A DNA stretch of 64,000 nt from Pseudomonas saudimassiliensis (GCF_000939975.1 NZ_LK391969.1:2239953-2303952), one strand, 5' to 3'; counted from the first letter of the stretch, positions 45,459 through 55,688 are shown. The notes: generated by a model from the letters alone, not told the origin. Numbers and translations: made by a program.

Positions 45459-48074
45459 TCAGCGCTTGGGCTTGCGCCCGTCGTCGATCACCCAGTTCTT
45501 GCCGTCGTGAAACGCGCGCCAGCCGCTGGGCTTGCCTTCAACCTCGCTCTGTACGTACTGCTCCTTGCTCTTGCGGCTGTAGCGAACCACCGTCGGGTTG
45601 CCATCGGGGTCCGCGACTGGCGCCTCGAGCAGGAAGTGATACTTGGGATCGATTGCCTCCCGATGGGGCAGCAGCTCCTTCACCAGGGGCGCCCTTGTTT
45701 CCCGATTCTTCGGAAACTGGCTGGCGGCCAGGAACAGTCCCGATGCGCCATCACGCAGTACGTAGACGTCGTCGACTTTCTCGCAGCGCAGCTCCGGCAT
45801 CAACACCGGATCCATTTTCGGCGGCGCCGCCTCGCCGCTCTTCAGCAGCTTGCGGGTGTTCTTGCAGGCACTGTTGGTACAGCCGAAGTACTTGCCGAAA
45901 CGGCCGGTCTTGAGCTGCATTTCACTGCCGCACTTATCGCACTCAATCACCGGGCCGTCATAGCCCTTGATCTTGAACTGCCCCTCTTCCACCTCGAAGC
46001 CGCTGCAGTCCGGATTGTTGCCGCACACATGCAATTTGCGATGCTCATCGACCAGGTAGCTGTCCATGGCTGTGGCGCAGATCGGGCACCGGCGCTTGGC
46101 GCGCAGGATACGGGATTCGCCCTCCTCGTCGTCGGCAGCCACTTCGTTGCCGGGTACCAGGTTGACGGTCGCCTTGCAGCGCTCCTTCGGCGGCAGGGCA
46201 TAGCCCGAGCAACCGAGAAACACGCCGGTGGAGGCGGTACGAATCATCATCGGCCGGCCGCACTCGACGCAGGGGATGTCGGTCGGGGTCGGCATATTGG
46301 CGCGCATCCCCTTGCCATCATCGGCAGAGCTGGCGGCCTTGAGCTTGAGACTGAAATCGGAGTAGAAATCGTCCAGCACCCGCTTCCATACCACCTCGCC
46401 CTGGGCCACGTCATCGAGGGATTCCTCCATGCGCGCGGTGAAGCCGTAATCCATCAGGTTGGGGAAGCTCTCGTTGAGCCGCTCGATGACAATGTCGCCC
46501 ATCTTCTCGGCATAGAACCGGCGGTTGTTCAGGGTAACGTAGCCGCGCTCCTGGATGGTGGAGATGATCGAGGCATAGGTCGACGGCCGACCGATCCCGC
46601 GCTTCTCCAGCTCCTTGACCAGGCTCGCTTCGGAAAAACGCGCCGGCGGCTTGGTGAAGTGCTGCTTGGGATCGAGCTTGATCAGCTCGAGCTGGTTGTC
46701 CACCTGCATGTCGGGCAGCACTTCGTCCTCGCCGCCCTTGCCCAGCGGCGGCAACACCTTGGTGAAGCCGTCAAATTGCAGGATGCGGCCACGGGCACGC
46801 AGCTCGAAATCCCCTGCCTGCACGGTGATAGTGGTGGACAGGTACTTGGCCGGCGGCATCTGGCAGGCCACGAACTGGCGCCAGATCAGCTCGTACAGGC
46901 GCTCGGCGTCACGCTCCATGCCCTTGAGCTCGGTGGACTTGAGCTTCACATCGGAGGGCCGGATGGCCTCGTGCGCTTCCTGGGCGTTGGCCTTGCTGCC
47001 ATAGACATTCGGTGTCTCGGGCAGGTACTGGGTACCGAAGCTCTTCTCTATATAGCCCCGCGCCATGCTAATCGCGTCGGCCGACAGGTTGGTCGAGTCG
47101 GTCCGCATATAGGTGATATAACCCGCTTCGTACAGCCGCTGGGCCATCATCATGGTCTTCTTCACGCTGAAGCCCAGGCGCGTACTGGCGGCCTGCTGCA
47201 ACGTGGAGGTAATGAAGGGTGCGCCGGGCTTGGTGCTGGTGGGGCGCGCATCGCGCTTGACCACCTTGTAGGCGGCCCCCTGCAGCTGTGCCAGTGCCTG
47301 GTCGGTCTGCGCCTTGTTCAGCGGGCGGAAGGTCTCGCCATTTTCCTTGACCACTTCGAAGCGGACGGATTCGCTCTTGGGGGTATTCAGGTTGGCGTGA
47401 ACTTCCCAGAACTCCTCGGGCACGAAGGCGCGGATTTCCCGCTCACGGTCGACGATCAGCTTGACCGCCACCGATTGCACCCGGCCGGCTGACAGGCCGC
47501 GGGCAATCTTCTGCCACAGCAGCGGCGACACCATGTAGCCGACCACGCGGTCGAGGAAGCGTCGCGCCTGCTGAGCATTGACCCGGTTCATGTCCAGCTC
47601 GCCCGGTTCGGAGAAGGCTTCCTGGATGGCTTTCTTGGTAATCTCGTTGAACACTACCCGGCGGTAGCGGCTCTCATCGCCGCCGATGGATTCGCGCAGG
47701 TGCCAGGCGATGGCTTCCCCTTCGCGGTCCAAGTCCGTTGCGAGGTAGATGGTATCAGCATCCTTGGCCAGTCGACGCAGTTCGTCGATGACCTTTTCCT
47801 TGCCCGGCAGGATCTCGTAATGCGCCTTCCACCCGTTCTCCGGGTCGACGCCCATACGGTTGACCAGCTGCATCCGGGCCTTGGTTTCCTTGTCCAGGTC
47901 CGATGCTGCCTTGCTGCGCGTAGCCTTGGGTTTGCTCTCGGTTTTGCTGCTGCCGCTGGTAGGAAGGTCGCGGATATGCCCGATACTCGACTTCACCACG
48001 AAGTCGTTGCCAAGATACTTGTTGATCGTCTTGGCCTTGGCCGGTGACTCCACAATGACCAGTGCTTTTCCCAT
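45459..48074 (-). CDS. topA: DNA topoisomerase I
   Basis: TopA relaxes negative supercoils by a single-strand break. The 871-residue type IA enzyme starts with the Toprim sequence [14 protein letters not shown] and [12 protein letters not shown]. The catalytic tyrosine is in [11 protein letters not shown] near residue 320. Three C-terminal CxxC-type zinc ribbons ([24 protein letters not shown]) and a further zinc-ribbon-like part complete the protein, which is near E. coli length (865). Confidence 0.97.
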   Translation of the reverse strand: MGKALVIVESPAKAKTINKYLGNDFVVKSSIGHIRDLPTSGSSKTESKPKATRSKAASDLDKETKARMQLVNRMGVDPENGWKAHYEILPGKEKVIDELRRLAKDADTIYLATDLDREGEAIAWHLRESIGGDESRYRRVVFNEITKKAIQEAFSEPGELDMNRVNAQQARRFLDRVVGYMVSPLLWQKIARGLSAGRVQSVAVKLIVDREREIRAFVPEEFWEVHANLNTPKSESVRFEVVKENGETFRPLNKAQTDQALAQLQGAAYKVVKRDARPTSTKPGAPFITSTLQQAASTRLGFSVKKTMMMAQRLYEAGYITYMRTDSTNLSADAISMARGYIEKSFGTQYLPETPNVYGSKANAQEAHEAIRPSDVKLKSTELKGMERDAERLYELIWRQFVACQMPPAKYLSTTITVQAGDFELRARGRILQFDGFTKVLPPLGKGGEDEVLPDMQVDNQLELIKLDPKQHFTKPPARFSEASLVKELEKRGIGRPSTYASIISTIQERGYVTLNNRRFYAEKMGDIVIERLNESFPNLMDYGFTARMEESLDDVAQGEVVWKRVLDDFYSDFSLKLKAASSADDGKGMRANMPTPTDIPCVECGRPMMIRTASTGVFLGCSGYALPPKERCKATVNLVPGNEVAADDEEGESRILRAKRRCPICATAMDSYLVDEHRKLHVCGNNPDCSGFEVEEGQFKIKGYDGPVIECDKCGSEMQLKTGRFGKYFGCTNSACKNTRKLLKSGEAAPPKMDPVLMPELRCEKVDDVYVLRDGASGLFLAASQFPKNRETRAPLVKELLPHREAIDPKYHFLLEAPVADPDGNPTVVRYSRKSKEQYVQSEVEGKPSGWRAFHDGKNWVIDDGRKPKR

Positions 48075-48172
48075 GGGTAACAGTATTCCTCAATCAAATC
48101 AAAAGGCCGGCCCGAACGGGCGAGGCGCCAACGATGCCTGGCAAGGGCGCAGGCTGTCTGGAGGGCCAGAGC

Positions 48173-48391
48173 CTACACGTCTTCGCTGATAAAGGTAAAG
48201 CGTGGATATGTTTTGCCATCCACGACCACCTTTTCGATGAACATGCCCAGCGGTCGGACCCAGAGGTCGAATTCGCCATATAAGGTACGGTAGACCACCA
48301 ACGGCTCTTCGGTCTCGGAATGCCGAGCAACTCCGATCACCTGGTAGTCCTTGCCTTTATAGTGGCGATAGCGGCCTGGTTTCAGATTCAT
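48173..48391 (-). CDS. DUF1653 family protein
   Basis: The 72-residue product starts MNLKPGRYRHYKGKDYQVIG and has RHSETEEPLVVYRTLYG and LWVRPLGMFIEKV, the DUF1653 pattern of a small SH3-like barrel. Function is unknown. It lies 98 bp upstream of topA on the same strand, with a gene-free stretch carrying large inverted repeats on its other side. Confidence 0.88.
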   Translation of the reverse strand: MNLKPGRYRHYKGKDYQVIGVARHSETEEPLVVYRTLYGEFDLWVRPLGMFIEKVVVDGKTYPRFTFISEDV

Positions 48392-48448
48392 ACGTGAGTC
48401 TCGTTAAAAGGTTGCGCGGGAATGGTGTTGTTGCCAGGGCGGGCGTGG

Positions 48449-48556
48449 CCGCATTTGCCGGTCGGGCCAGGCAGACACGCAGCAAGTACGTCCATGTAGC
48501 TCGCGGTTGCCATCCCTGGCAACCGACGGTCTGCCTGACCCGACCGGCAAACGCGG
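48449..48556. repeat. Cruciform-forming element A
   Basis: Outer arms 48449-48476 and 48529-48556 are 28 bases each and pair at 26 positions. Between them lie TCCATG (48491-48496) and an inner perfect 9-bp hairpin (CGGTTGCCA / TGGCAACCG, 48504-48525) with loop TCCC. ACG then joins the hairpin to the right arm, which begins GTC. It occupies the 404-bp gene-free stretch 48392-48795 with element B. Confidence 0.8.
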
Positions 48557-48600
48557 CAGGATACTCCGCGCTGCTGAAGAAAAACCAGGTGTTCATTCAG

Positions 48601-48733
48601 GCAACGCTGCACTTTACCCGCAGTGCTGGTGACTGCCCTGTCCGGACCGTTTGGTGGCCAGGGAAGGCCACCAATGAGCGCCCATGGATGGCTTGAGCGC
48701 GTCCGGACAGGGCAGTCACCAGCGCAGCGTTGC
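48601..48733. repeat. Cruciform-forming element B, inverted relative to A
   Basis: Arms 48625-48647 and 48701-48723 are a perfect 23-bp inverted repeat. A further perfect 10-bp pair (48601-48610 with 48724-48733) lies outside, set off on the left by 14 extra bases. Inside, a 9-bp hairpin (TTGGTGGCC / GGCCACCAA, 48651-48674) has loop AGGGAA, and CATGGA lies at 48683-48688. Read on the minus strand it has the same order as element A: TCCATG, hairpin, ACG, arm starting GTC. Confidence 0.8.
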
Positions 48734-48795
48734 ACTTAGCTCACAACAATGCGACCGCCCATCATCTATAAGCACGACTCACAAGCCAAACCAGA

Positions 48796-49974
48796 TCACT
48801 TGGCCAGGTAACGCATCCCCTGCTCCAGCCCTTCCAGCGTCAGCGGATACATCTGGTCTTCCATCAGATCCTGAATGATGCGGGTGGAGGTGGTGTACCC
48901 CCAGGCATCTTTCGGGTAGGGGTTGATCCAGATGGTCTTGGGGAACTTCTCCCGCAGGCGGGTGAGCCAGACGTGGCCGGCTTCTTCGTTCCAGTGCTCG
49001 ACGCTGCCGCCCGGCTGGGTGATCTCGTAGGGTGCCATCGCCGCATCGCCGACGATTACCACCTTGTAATCGGAGCCGTATTTATGCAGCACATCCATGG
49101 TCGGGATGCGCTCCTGGGTGCGCCGCATGTTGTCTTTCCATACCGACTCATAGAGGCAGTTGTGGAAGTAGTAGTATTCCAGGTGCTTGAACTCGGTACG
49201 ACAGGCTGAGAACAGCTCCTCACAGACCTTGATGTGTGAATCCATGGAGCCGCCGATATCGAACAGCAACAAGAGTTTCACCGCGTTGCGCCGTTCCGGG
49301 CGCATCTGGATGTTCAGCAGACCACCGTCACGGGCAGTGTGGTCGATGGTGCCGTCGATATCCAGCTCTTCCGCCGCACCGGTGCGGGCGAATTTGCGCA
49401 GGCGGCGCAGCGCCACTTTGATATTGCGCGTGCCCAGTTCGACCTGATCGTCGAGGTTCTTGTACTCGCGCTGCTCCCAGACCTTGGCCGCCCTGCCCTG
49501 GCGCTTGCCCGCATCACCGACACGGATACCCATGGGGTTGTAGCCGCCGGAGCCAAAGGGGCTGGTGCCGCCGGTGCCGATCCACTTGTTGCCGCCGGCG
49601 TGGCGCTCCTTCTGCTCCTCGAGACGCTTCTTGAACTCCTCGATCAGCTTGTCCAGGCCGCCCAGTGACTTGATCTGCTCGCGCTCCTCATCGGTGAGCA
49701 GGCGCTCGAACTCCTTACGCAGCCAGTCTTCGGGGATCAGGGCTTCGAGCAGCTCATTGAGATCCTGCAAGCCGTTGAAATAGGCGCTGAAGGCCCGGTC
49801 GAACTTGTCGAAATGGCGCTCGTCCTTGACCATTATCGTGCGCGCCAGGTAGTAGAATTCATCCATGTCGGCGAACACCACATGGTTCTTCAACGCATTG
49901 ATGAGATCCAGCAGCTCACGCACCGATACCGGCACCTTGGCTGCACGCATCTCATTGAATAGATTGAGTAGCAT
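48796..49974 (-). CDS. VWA domain protein, CoxE-like
   Basis: The 392-residue cytoplasmic protein has a charged, Gly-rich N-terminal half (KKRLEEQKERHAGG, GTGGTSPFGSGGYNP) and a C-terminal von Willebrand factor A domain. The metal site begins Asp239 in FDIGGSMDSH, and VIVGDAAMAPYEI follows. Such proteins pair with MoxR ATPases as putative chaperones that insert cofactors or remodel complexes. The MoxR gene is 75 bp upstream on the same strand. The client is unknown. Confidence 0.88.
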   Translation of the reverse strand: MLLNLFNEMRAAKVPVSVRELLDLINALKNHVVFADMDEFYYLARTIMVKDERHFDKFDRAFSAYFNGLQDLNELLEALIPEDWLRKEFERLLTDEEREQIKSLGGLDKLIEEFKKRLEEQKERHAGGNKWIGTGGTSPFGSGGYNPMGIRVGDAGKRQGRAAKVWEQREYKNLDDQVELGTRNIKVALRRLRKFARTGAAEELDIDGTIDHTARDGGLLNIQMRPERRNAVKLLLLFDIGGSMDSHIKVCEELFSACRTEFKHLEYYYFHNCLYESVWKDNMRRTQERIPTMDVLHKYGSDYKVVIVGDAAMAPYEITQPGGSVEHWNEEAGHVWLTRLREKFPKTIWINPYPKDAWGYTTSTRIIQDLMEDQMYPLTLEGLEQGMRYLAK

Positions 49975-50005
49975 CTATCGCCCCTCAGTGATACTCGGAA
50001 CAACC

Positions 50006-50028
50006 CCCTCTCCCTTGACGGGAGAGGG
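50006..50028. repeat. CCCTCTCCC/GGGAGAGGG hairpin repeat
   Basis: CCCTCTCCC-TTGAC-GGGAGAGGG forms a 9-bp hairpin and is followed by CTGGGGAGAGGGTGAAA. This sequence type is a dispersed intergenic motif in many gammaproteobacteria, which I know only as a recurrent pattern. It lies between the VWA and MoxR genes and may modulate their relative expression. Confidence 0.65.
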
Positions 50029-50049
50029 CTGGGGAGAGGGTGAAAGCAC

Positions 50050-50895
50050 TCAGCGGTTCTGTCGCCGCGTCATGAAGGCCAGCCGCTCAAGCAGTTGCAC
50101 GTCCTGCTCGTTCTTCACCAGCGCGCCGTACAGCGGCGGGATGGCCTTGGTCGGGTCACGGTCACGCAATACCGCCTCGGGGATGTCGTCGGCCATGAGC
50201 AGTTTCAGCCAGTCGACCAGCTCGGAGGTAGAGGGCTTCTTCTTCAGGCCGGGCACCTTGCGCACGTCGAAGAAGATATCCATCGCCTCGCTGAGCAGTT
50301 CCTTCTTGATGTTCGGGTAGTGCACGTCAACGATGCGCTGCATGGTTTCCCTGTCAGGGAAGGCAATGTAGTGGAAGAAGCAGCGGCGCAGGAAGGCGTC
50401 GGGCAGTTCCTTCTCGTTGTTCGAGGTAATGATGATGATCGGGCGCTGCTTCGCCTTGATGGTCTCGTTGGTCTCGTAAACGAAGAACTCCATCTTGTCG
50501 AGTTCCTGCAGCAGGTCGTTGGGAAACTCGATGTCGGCCTTGTCGATCTCGTCGATCAGCAGGATGGCGCGCTCTTCGGATTCGAAGGCTTCCCACAACT
50601 TGCCCTTCTTGATGTAGTTGCGCACGTCGTGCACCTTGTCCACACCCAGCTGGGAGTCGCGCAGGCGACTGACCGCATCATATTCGTACAGGCCCTGATG
50701 CGCCTTGGTGGTGGATTTGATGTGCCAGGTGATCAGCTTGGCACCCAGGGATTCGGCCAGCTCCTCGGCGAGCATGGTCTTGCCGGTGCCCGGCTCGCCC
50801 TTGATTAGCAGGGGGCGCTCGAGGGTGATGGCGGCGTTAACGGCGAGTTTCAGGTCGTCGGTGGCGACGTATGATTGGGTACCTTCGAACTTCAT
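50050..50895 (-). CDS. MoxR family AAA+ ATPase
   Basis: The 281-residue protein has Walker A GEPGTGKT (33-40), Walker B AILLIDEIDKAD, sensor 1 ITSNNEKELPDAFLRRC and the MoxR-type VRKVPGLKKKPSTSELVDWL. MoxR ATPases act with VWA partners, here the gene directly downstream. The ATG at 50893-50895 has AAGGA seven bases upstream; an in-frame ATG 12 codons earlier is less likely. Confidence 0.92.
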   Translation of the reverse strand: MKFEGTQSYVATDDLKLAVNAAITLERPLLIKGEPGTGKTMLAEELAESLGAKLITWHIKSTTKAHQGLYEYDAVSRLRDSQLGVDKVHDVRNYIKKGKLWEAFESEERAILLIDEIDKADIEFPNDLLQELDKMEFFVYETNETIKAKQRPIIIITSNNEKELPDAFLRRCFFHYIAFPDRETMQRIVDVHYPNIKKELLSEAMDIFFDVRKVPGLKKKPSTSELVDWLKLLMADDIPEAVLRDRDPTKAIPPLYGALVKNEQDVQLLERLAFMTRRQNR

Positions 50896-51016
50896 GGGGA
50901 ATTCCTTCGGATAAGCCCGGCCAGTGGGCATTCACGTTATTTTCTCAGCCCCGGACTATAGCCTGTGCCCCGAAGAGGTGTAAACGCACAGGCAGGATTC
51001 ACTCAGTGAATGGCAG

Positions 51017-52117
51017 TTACTCCTCTTCTTCACCCAGCGCCTGTTCAAAGCGCGGCGTGAAGGCTTCGACAAAGGCGTTGCGCAGGATCTGGATAATGGC
51101 CTGGAACGCGCTGACCTCGGCATTGTCCAGACTGCCATCCAGTTCGATACGGGTGGCGAACTGGTCCTTGCGCTGGTTCTGCAACACCTCCTGCCCGCCG
51201 TGCACCACCGCCTCCCAGAGGCCGCGGAAAAAGCCCTTGTCTTCATCACGCAGATCCTGCTCCATGTCGAAGACGTCCACGTTGCGCAGCAGAGGTTTGA
51301 TGTAGCCGGTGAGCTGGCGATCCTCGACGTCGATCTCCATGGTCAGGTCGCCTTCGCCGGCGCGGAAGTCGAACTTGCCATAGGCGCTGGCGAAGTCGTT
51401 GATGCGCGTCAGGTCGAGATTCAACATGCGTAACCGCAGATCCAGGTCGTCCACCCGCCCCAATGGGTCGAAGTGTGCAGAGGCTTCGAGCGGCGCGTGC
51501 CCGAGGAAGCTGGCGGTTCCTTCCATGCTTGCGCTGCGCTGGCCCTGGGCGTCAGGGGCGTTGGTGAGGTTGCGCACCGTCATCTGGATGGCGCTGGCAC
51601 TGATATTGACCTGGGGGTCACTGGAGAAATTGCGGAAGTGCAAGGTGCCGTTATGCACGTTTACCTCGTTCAGCCGCACCGGGACCATGTCTTCCAGCTG
51701 AGCGCGCCAGTCGACACCCTCACCGGTCTGCTTCTCGGCCTCGGACTCGCCATCCACGAAGTTCAGTTCCGGCTCGTGCAGATCAACGACCCCGATCAGC
51801 ACGCCCTCCTTCCACAGCGCCCGCATGCGCACCTTGATGTCCATGATCGGCAAGTCGACAAAGGGCACCTGCTGCGCCCCATCGGCCTTGGTAATGACCA
51901 GCTCCTTGATCCGGTAGGCACCATTCCACCAGGTCATGTCGACATCTTCTATATGACCGCGGTAATCGCCCATGTCGGCGAGCTTGTCATTGAGATATTC
52001 CCGCACCAGCCAGGGCAGTATCAGGTGCAGTATGATCAGCAGCAGGGCAAGCACCGCTGCTGTTACAAGGGAGATACGCAGGGTTTTGTTCATACGAGAG
52101 TTGACTTGCGTGATCAT
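51017..52117 (-). CDS. DUF748-like envelope protein
   Basis: The 366-residue protein has one N-terminal membrane helix (about 15-38, SLVTAAVLALLLIILHLILP) and a long periplasmic part of beta-rich repeats (VDLHEPELNFVDG, VNVHNGTLHFRNF). This is the AsmA/DUF748 style linked to envelope lipid transport or outer-membrane biogenesis. It is short for DUF748, which often exceeds 900 residues. The tail is acidic (ALGEEEE). Two starts are plausible: 52117 (GGTGG eight bases upstream) and 52093. It is divergent from cysK. Confidence 0.75.
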   Translation of the reverse strand: MITQVNSRMNKTLRISLVTAAVLALLLIILHLILPWLVREYLNDKLADMGDYRGHIEDVDMTWWNGAYRIKELVITKADGAQQVPFVDLPIMDIKVRMRALWKEGVLIGVVDLHEPELNFVDGESEAEKQTGEGVDWRAQLEDMVPVRLNEVNVHNGTLHFRNFSSDPQVNISASAIQMTVRNLTNAPDAQGQRSASMEGTASFLGHAPLEASAHFDPLGRVDDLDLRLRMLNLDLTRINDFASAYGKFDFRAGEGDLTMEIDVEDRQLTGYIKPLLRNVDVFDMEQDLRDEDKGFFRGLWEAVVHGGQEVLQNQRKDQFATRIELDGSLDNAEVSAFQAIIQILRNAFVEAFTPRFEQALGEEEE

Positions 52118-52195
52118 CGGTAGTTCCACCGATTGACGCCCGCTAATGCCCGGCATAGGCTGGTCCGGCCCGCCCCCATAACAAGGAGAGATCCC

Positions 52196-53170
52196 ATGAG
52201 CCATGTTTTTGCAGACTACTCCCAATCCATCGGCAACACGCCGCTGGTACGGATCAACCGCCTCGCCCCCCATGGCGTGACTATCCTGGCCAAGGTCGAG
52301 GGGCGTAACCCTTCCCATTCGGTCAAGTGCCGGATCGGTGCCAACATGATCTGGGACGCCGAGTCCCGCGGGCTATTAAAGGAAGGCATGACCATTGTCG
52401 AGCCTACCTCCGGGAACACCGGCATCGGCCTTGCCTTCGTCGCGGCGGCCCGGGGCTATCGACTGATCCTGACCATGCCGGCGTCCATGAGCCTGGAACG
52501 ACGCAAGGTGCTCAAGGCGCTGGGCGCCGAGCTGGTGCTGACCGAACCCGCCAAGGGCATGAAAGGCGCGATCGAAAAGGCCACCGAAATCACCCAGGCT
52601 GCGCCGGATACGCATATCCTGCTACAACAGTTCGAGAACCCCGCCAACCCGGCAATTCACGAGAAGACCACCGGGCCGGAAATCTGGCGCGACACCGAAG
52701 GTGGCATCGACGTGCTGGTATCGGGTGTGGGCACGGGCGGAACCTTGACCGGGGTTGCCCGGCACATCAAGCAGACCTGCGGCAAGGCCATTACCGTGGT
52801 GGCGGTGGAGCCGGTCAGCTCGCCGGTTATTACCCAGGCCATGGCCGGGGAAGAGATCAAGCCCTCCCCCCACAAGATCCAGGGCATCGGTGCCGGCTTC
52901 ATTCCGGGCAACCTGGACCTGAGCCTGGTTGACCGGGTGGAGCTCACCACGGATGACGAGGCACGGGACATGGCGCTGCGGATCATGCGCGAGGAAGGTA
53001 TTCTCTGCGGCATCTCCTCCGGCGCGGCGATGGCGGCCGCGGTACGCATTGCCGAGGAACCGCAGATGCAGAATCGCACCATAGTGGTGGTGCTGCCGGA
53101 CTCCGGTGAGCGCTACCTGTCGACCATGTTGTTTGCCGACCTGTTCACCGATCAGGAACTCATGCCCTGA
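52196..53170 (+). CDS. cysK: Cysteine synthase A (O-acetylserine sulfhydrylase)
   Basis: CysK makes L-cysteine from O-acetylserine and sulfide with PLP. The 324-residue protein has the PLP lysine Lys44 in [14 protein letters not shown], the PTSGNTG substrate loop, [11 protein letters not shown] for the phosphate, and [13 protein letters not shown]. It aligns along its length with E. coli CysK rather than CysM. The start is the ATG at 52196 with AAGGAG upstream. Confidence 0.95.
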   Translation: MSHVFADYSQSIGNTPLVRINRLAPHGVTILAKVEGRNPSHSVKCRIGANMIWDAESRGLLKEGMTIVEPTSGNTGIGLAFVAAARGYRLILTMPASMSLERRKVLKALGAELVLTEPAKGMKGAIEKATEITQAAPDTHILLQQFENPANPAIHEKTTGPEIWRDTEGGIDVLVSGVGTGGTLTGVARHIKQTCGKAITVVAVEPVSSPVITQAMAGEEIKPSPHKIQGIGAGFIPGNLDLSLVDRVELTTDDEARDMALRIMREEGILCGISSGAAMAAAVRIAEEPQMQNRTIVVVLPDSGERYLSTMLFADLFTDQELMP

Positions 53171-53182
53171 TCGCGCGGCACC

Positions 53183-53206
53183 GGTACCGGCGCATCCGCC
53201 GGTACC
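53183..53206. other. Perfect hairpin after cysK
   Basis: GGTACCGGCG-CATC-CGCCGGTACC is a perfect 10-bp stem with a four-base loop, 12 bp after the cysK stop. No T-run follows, so it is more likely an mRNA 3'-end stabiliser than a classic terminator. Confidence 0.55.
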
Positions 53207-53285
53207 AAATCCATCCCAGCTCTTCCGCCGACTCTACTGACTGGCTATTCTGGGCCCCTCAAGGATTTGTCATACAGGGTTCCCC

Positions 53286-55025
53286 ATGTCCGATACCGCC
53301 GCGCATATTGCCCAACGCCTGCTGGATGCCTTCGATGATTATCGAGCGACCTTCCAGGAGCTGACCCTGGGCGCCCGCGCCCGGTTCGAGAACGCCCAAT
53401 GGACGGAAATACAGGAAACGTCCACCGCGCGGATCAACCTCTACGATGAGCGTGTGTTCGAGACGCGGGATCGGCTCTCCGCCGACCCGGCATGCCGCGA
53501 CATCCTCGATGCGGATCGCTGGCCGGCCATCAAGCAGGCCTACATAGCACTGATCGAAGACCGCTTCGACGATGACCTGGCGGAAACCTGGTTCAACTCG
53601 GTGTTCTTCAAGATGCACCGGCATGACCAGATCAGTGATCGCACCATGTTCGTCCACACTACCCGCCCACCGGTGCGCAAACCTTCCCGGGTGCCCCTGA
53701 CCCGCGGCTTCATCTCCGGCGGGTGCCTGACCAGCCTCGCCCGGCAGATCCTCGACCAGTACACCTTCGATGTGCCCTGGGCGGATTTCGACCGGGATTG
53801 CCAGCTGATCGTCCGCTGCCTGCGGCAGGGCCTGCCGGACTGGGCGCAGCTGGATCATGGCCTGACCGTGGAGCTGATCCAGCCGGTGTTCTACCGCAAC
53901 AAGGGCGCCTACCTGGTCGGTCGGGTGTTGAGCCAGGGGGAACATTGGCCCTTCGTGCTGCCCCTGGTGCACCGTGAACCCGAGGGCGTGAGCGTCGATA
54001 CGGTGATCACCGACGAGTCCGAGGTCTCGATCATCTTCTCCTTCACCCGTTCCTATTTCATGGTGGACGTCGCGGTGCCGGTGGAGATGATCGGCTTTCT
54101 CCAGCGCCTGCTGCCCGGCAAGCAGGTCGCCGAGCTCTACACCGCCCTGGGTTTCTACAAGCAGGGCAAATCGGAGTTCTACCGTGCGCTGATCGATTAC
54201 ATGGCGCGCAACCCCGAGGACAGATTCATCATGGCCCCCGGGGTACGCGGCATGGTCATGACGGTATTCACCCTCCCCGGTTTCAATACGGTGTTCAAGA
54301 TCATCAAGGACAGGTTCGCCCCGTCCAAGAACATCAGCCGGGCCACTGTCATCGAGAAATACCGGTTGGTGAAGCGGCACGACCGGGTCGGGCGCATGGC
54401 CGATACCCAGGACTTTGCCGACTTCCGCTTTGCCCGCACCAGCTTCGAGCCGGAATGCCTGCAGGAGCTGCTGGAGGTCGCTCCATCGACGGTGATCGAC
54501 CAGGGCGAGACCATACTGATCCGCCAGTGCTGGACCGAGCGGCGCATGACCCCGCTGAACATCTACCTGGAGCACGCCAGCGAAGCCCAGATCCGCGAAG
54601 CGCTGATCGATTACGGCCAGGCCATCAAGGAGCTGGCAGCGGCCAATATCTTTCCCGGCGACATGCTGCTGAAGAATTTCGGCGTGACCCGCCACGGCCG
54701 CGTGGTGTTCTATGACTATGACGAGATCAGCTACCTGACCGAGGTCAACTTCAGGCATATACCCGAGCCGCTGTACCCCGAGCAGGAACTGTCTTCGGAA
54801 CCCTGGTACTCGGTTGGCCCCCATGACGTGTTCCCCGAAGAGTTTCCGGTCTTCCTGTTTGCCGACATACGGCAGCGTCGGCTGTTCAGCCAGCTGCATG
54901 GTGAGCTGTTCGATGCCGACTTCTGGAAGGGCCTGCAGCAGCAGATATTGGCGGGCAAGGTGATCGATGTGTACCCCTACCATCGCCTGCAGGACAGGGC
55001 TGACGGGGGTTGCGAGGCCACATGA
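53286..55025 (+). CDS. aceK: Isocitrate dehydrogenase kinase/phosphatase
   Basis: AceK phosphorylates and dephosphorylates isocitrate dehydrogenase, switching flux between the TCA cycle and the glyoxylate bypass. The 579-residue protein has the ATP-binding [22 protein letters not shown] (quoted in part as APGVRGMVM) near 318, the metal site [16 protein letters not shown] and the N-terminal regulatory region. It stands alone here, away from aceA/aceB. Length is standard. Confidence 0.95.
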   Translation: MSDTAAHIAQRLLDAFDDYRATFQELTLGARARFENAQWTEIQETSTARINLYDERVFETRDRLSADPACRDILDADRWPAIKQAYIALIEDRFDDDLAETWFNSVFFKMHRHDQISDRTMFVHTTRPPVRKPSRVPLTRGFISGGCLTSLARQILDQYTFDVPWADFDRDCQLIVRCLRQGLPDWAQLDHGLTVELIQPVFYRNKGAYLVGRVLSQGEHWPFVLPLVHREPEGVSVDTVITDESEVSIIFSFTRSYFMVDVAVPVEMIGFLQRLLPGKQVAELYTALGFYKQGKSEFYRALIDYMARNPEDRFIMAPGVRGMVMTVFTLPGFNTVFKIIKDRFAPSKNISRATVIEKYRLVKRHDRVGRMADTQDFADFRFARTSFEPECLQELLEVAPSTVIDQGETILIRQCWTERRMTPLNIYLEHASEAQIREALIDYGQAIKELAAANIFPGDMLLKNFGVTRHGRVVFYDYDEISYLTEVNFRHIPEPLYPEQELSSEPWYSVGPHDVFPEEFPVFLFADIRQRRLFSQLHGELFDADFWKGLQQQILAGKVIDVYPYHRLQDRADGGCEAT

Positions 55026-55286
55026 AAATTATCCGACGAAAGGCGTGCTATTTCCGCAAACTGACGTATACTGAATTTCGTTCGTTTGTATCGGCGAACT
55101 CTTCCAAGCAATTATCTTGACTTGGTTCAGTTTCCCGTGCAAAGTGAGCGCGTAGGTTTTCAAGAGATAGAGTAGTAGGCTGCAAGCGCACTTTTAGTAC
55201 GTAAGTTTGTCATTCTCGCAATCTTTGATTCCCACGCTTTAATTGAGCTTTGCTCAAGTATTTCAATTTGATAGGAATTATCCGAA
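55026..55286 (+). promoter_or_regulatory. AT-rich upstream region of the cold-shock gene
   Basis: These 261 bp are clearly more AT-rich than their surroundings and contain no credible gene. A TATACT at 55067 and a TTGACT (55117-55122) mark possible promoters, and TTGAGC-TTT-GCTCAA (55243-55257) is a small hairpin near the start codon. Long structured leaders are common in cold-shock genes; that role here is inferred. Confidence 0.5.
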
Positions 55287-55493
55287 ATGGCAACTGGTAC
55301 AGTTAAGTGGTTCAACGACACTAAAGGCTTCGGCTTCATTACTCCGGACGGCGGTGGTGACGATCTGTTCGCCCACTTCTCCGAGATCAAAGTTCAGGGC
55401 TTCAAATCCTTGGCCGAGAACCAGAAGGTGTCTTTCGACATCACTACTGGTCCTAAGGGCAAGCAAGCTGCGAACATTCAGATCATCGGCTAA
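55287..55493 (+). CDS. Cold-shock domain protein (CspA family)
   Basis: The 68-residue single cold-shock domain begins [20 protein letters not shown] and has RNP1 (KGFGFI) and RNP2 (DLFAHF). Such proteins bind single-stranded RNA/DNA and melt RNA structure at low temperature or in stationary phase. The sequence resembles the pseudomonad CapB/CspA group. An AGGA lies about 11 bases before the ATG and a strong terminator follows, so it is monocistronic. Confidence 0.95.
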   Translation: MATGTVKWFNDTKGFGFITPDGGGDDLFAHFSEIKVQGFKSLAENQKVSFDITTGPKGKQAANIQIIG

Positions 55494-55509
55494 TCCCGAA
55501 TCTGAATAG

Positions 55510-55536
55510 AAAAACCCGGCCTCGGCCGGGTTTTTT
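55510..55536 (+). terminator. Terminator of the cold-shock gene
   Basis: AAAAACCCGGCC-TC-GGCCGGGTTTTTT forms a 12-bp stem with a tight loop and T6, 16 bp after the stop codon. Confidence 0.92.
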
Positions 55537-55688
55537 ATTGCCTGCCGCCCCCCCGCATCGCCCTGCCACCGGGCAAAAATAGCTCGCCTGCACCGCCCCG
55601 ACATCGTACCCTATGCCCATTCGAGGGCAGCAGTGGACCATCCTGCTCGCAACCTCCTTCCAGACGTCCAGAAAAAGGGGTTCTCGCA

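Noticed and set aside
45507-47492. A 661-codon plus-strand frame opposite topA
   Set aside because: Antisense shadow of topoisomerase I in GC-rich DNA.
48388-48735. Small frames of 79-115 codons on both strands in the gene-free stretch
   Set aside because: They read through inverted repeats, so both strands give similar frames. No conserved protein is recognised; explained by cruciform elements A and B.
53259-54983. A 574-codon minus-strand frame opposite aceK
   Set aside because: Antisense of a strongly conserved gene; no homology or ribosome site.
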